The position numbers and the translations under genes were made by a program. A stretch of DNA of 64,000 nucleotides, from contig NZ_JADGLL010000002.1 in the NCBI RefSeq assembly GCF_015235415.1, forward strand, positions 1-64,000, given 5' to 3'. Shown here in pieces: positions 63,608 through 64,000 of the stretch (position 1 is its first letter; the number at the start of each line of letters is the position of its first letter). This DNA is from Microbacterium paludicola. Lineage in GTDB: Bacteria; Actinomycetota; Actinomycetes; Actinomycetales; Microbacteriaceae. The notes under the pieces are model-generated. The model saw nothing but the letters and a program-made list of their open reading frames with translations. It was not told the DNA's origin and searched no databases.

Positions 63608-64000
63608 ATGGACACGCACGAGGACGCCGCGGCTGCCGTCGCCGAGCGCTTCGCCCGCTTCGCCCGCGACGAGGCGCCGGGTCGGTCGGACGTCTACCTG
63701 TCATGGGCGCGCGAGGTCGCGGGCGACGCCGGGCTGCGCGACATCCTGTCCCGCATCCCGGCCACGCACCGGCAGCCCCCGCTCGTCTTCGCGGTCACGC
63801 GGATGCTCGGGGCGCCCGTCTCGGACGGGCCCACGTGGGCGGCGTTCGTCCGCGCGCATGCGGAAGAGGTCGTGGCCGAGTGCGCCGCCCGCACGCTGCA
63901 GACGAACGAGCCGCTGCGCTGCGCCGTGCTGCTGCCGGCGCTCGCGCTGATCGACGGCCCGATCGCCCTGCTCGAGCTCGGCGCCTCGGGCGGGCTCTGC
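63608..64000 (+). CDS. DUF2332 family protein (partial, cut by the window edge)
   Basis: The first 131 codons are present and open to the window end. MDTHEDAAAAVAERFARFA starts a helical domain, and IALLELGASGGLC near the end matches the DUF2332 signature, where a methyltransferase-like LLEVGAS motif occurs. Function is unknown. The gene is divergent from msrB. Confidence 0.8.
   Translation, partial: MDTHEDAAAAVAERFARFARDEAPGRSDVYLSWAREVAGDAGLRDILSRIPATHRQPPLVFAVTRMLGAPVSDGPTWAAFVRAHAEEVVAECAARTLQTNEPLRCAVLLPALALIDGPIALLELGASGGLC

Overview
The window is a stretch of chromosome from a high-GC Gram-positive bacterium, almost certainly an actinomycete of the family Microbacteriaceae and most like Microbacterium. 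This rests on roughly 70% GC, GTG and TTG starts, lineage-typical small families, and gene order shared with mycobacteria (Tad genes near topA; lpqE-carD-ispDF-cysS-rlmB; gpm-senX3-regX3; ppk-mutT1). These identifications come from reading sequence and recalled families; no database search was run.

Layout. 1-2000: end of a Tad-type pilus or secretion operon. 2095-8768: topA, tmk, holB and a secreted lipoprotein peptidase, with a tandem 183-bp duplication before holB. 8857-16565: tRNA-Thr(CGT), small enzymes (rhodanese, nicotinamidase, transglutaminase-like), an ECF42-type sigma factor with its DGPF partner and a readable promoter, and tRNA-Lys(TTT). 16566-16795: a strongly structured stretch without a gene. 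16796-18769: class IV aminotransferase and nagA. 18833-27088: pstSCAB, a MutT1-like Nudix/phosphatase, ppk and a GlnR-like regulator. 27257-31396: small membrane proteins, nitrobindin-like protein, YgfZ-like protein, FUSC-like protein and a methyltransferase. 31478-38015: gpmA, a large wall-anchored surface protein, phoU, senX3 and regX3. 38251-40761: LpqE-like lipoprotein, carD and ispDF. 40891-44079: secreted multidomain GH10 xylanase. 44178-52414: acetyltransferase, transporter, cysS, rlmB, a DUF4032 protein, an orphan MsiK-like sugar ATPase and a DsbA-fold protein lacking its redox cysteines. 52472-57126: tRNA-Thr(TGT), VOC protein, WYL regulator, a decayed IS3-family element and a GGDEF-EAL protein. 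57147-64000: small proteins, a Ser/Thr kinase divergent from a CHAP hydrolase, an XRE/DUF2975 pair, a transporter, nitroreductase, msrB and the start of a DUF2332 gene.

How the genes work together. The clearest theme is phosphate: PstSCAB import, PhoU, the SenX3-RegX3 two-component system and polyphosphate kinase lie within about 20 kb, and a two-repeat PHO box precedes pstS. A second theme is polymer use: secreted xylanase, a possible LacI-type operator before it, an orphan multiple-sugar ATPase, and nagA for amino-sugar salvage. At least eleven genes carry a TAnnnT hexamer 6-7 nt before the start codon, which suggests frequent leaderless transcription.

Most of the window is ordinary housekeeping sequence. 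I found no convincing new multi-gene system. The most useful leads are the structured RNA candidate at 16601-16734, the ECF42 promoter embedded in a perfect inverted repeat, the branched hairpin between pstS and pstC, and the cysteine-less DsbA-like protein.
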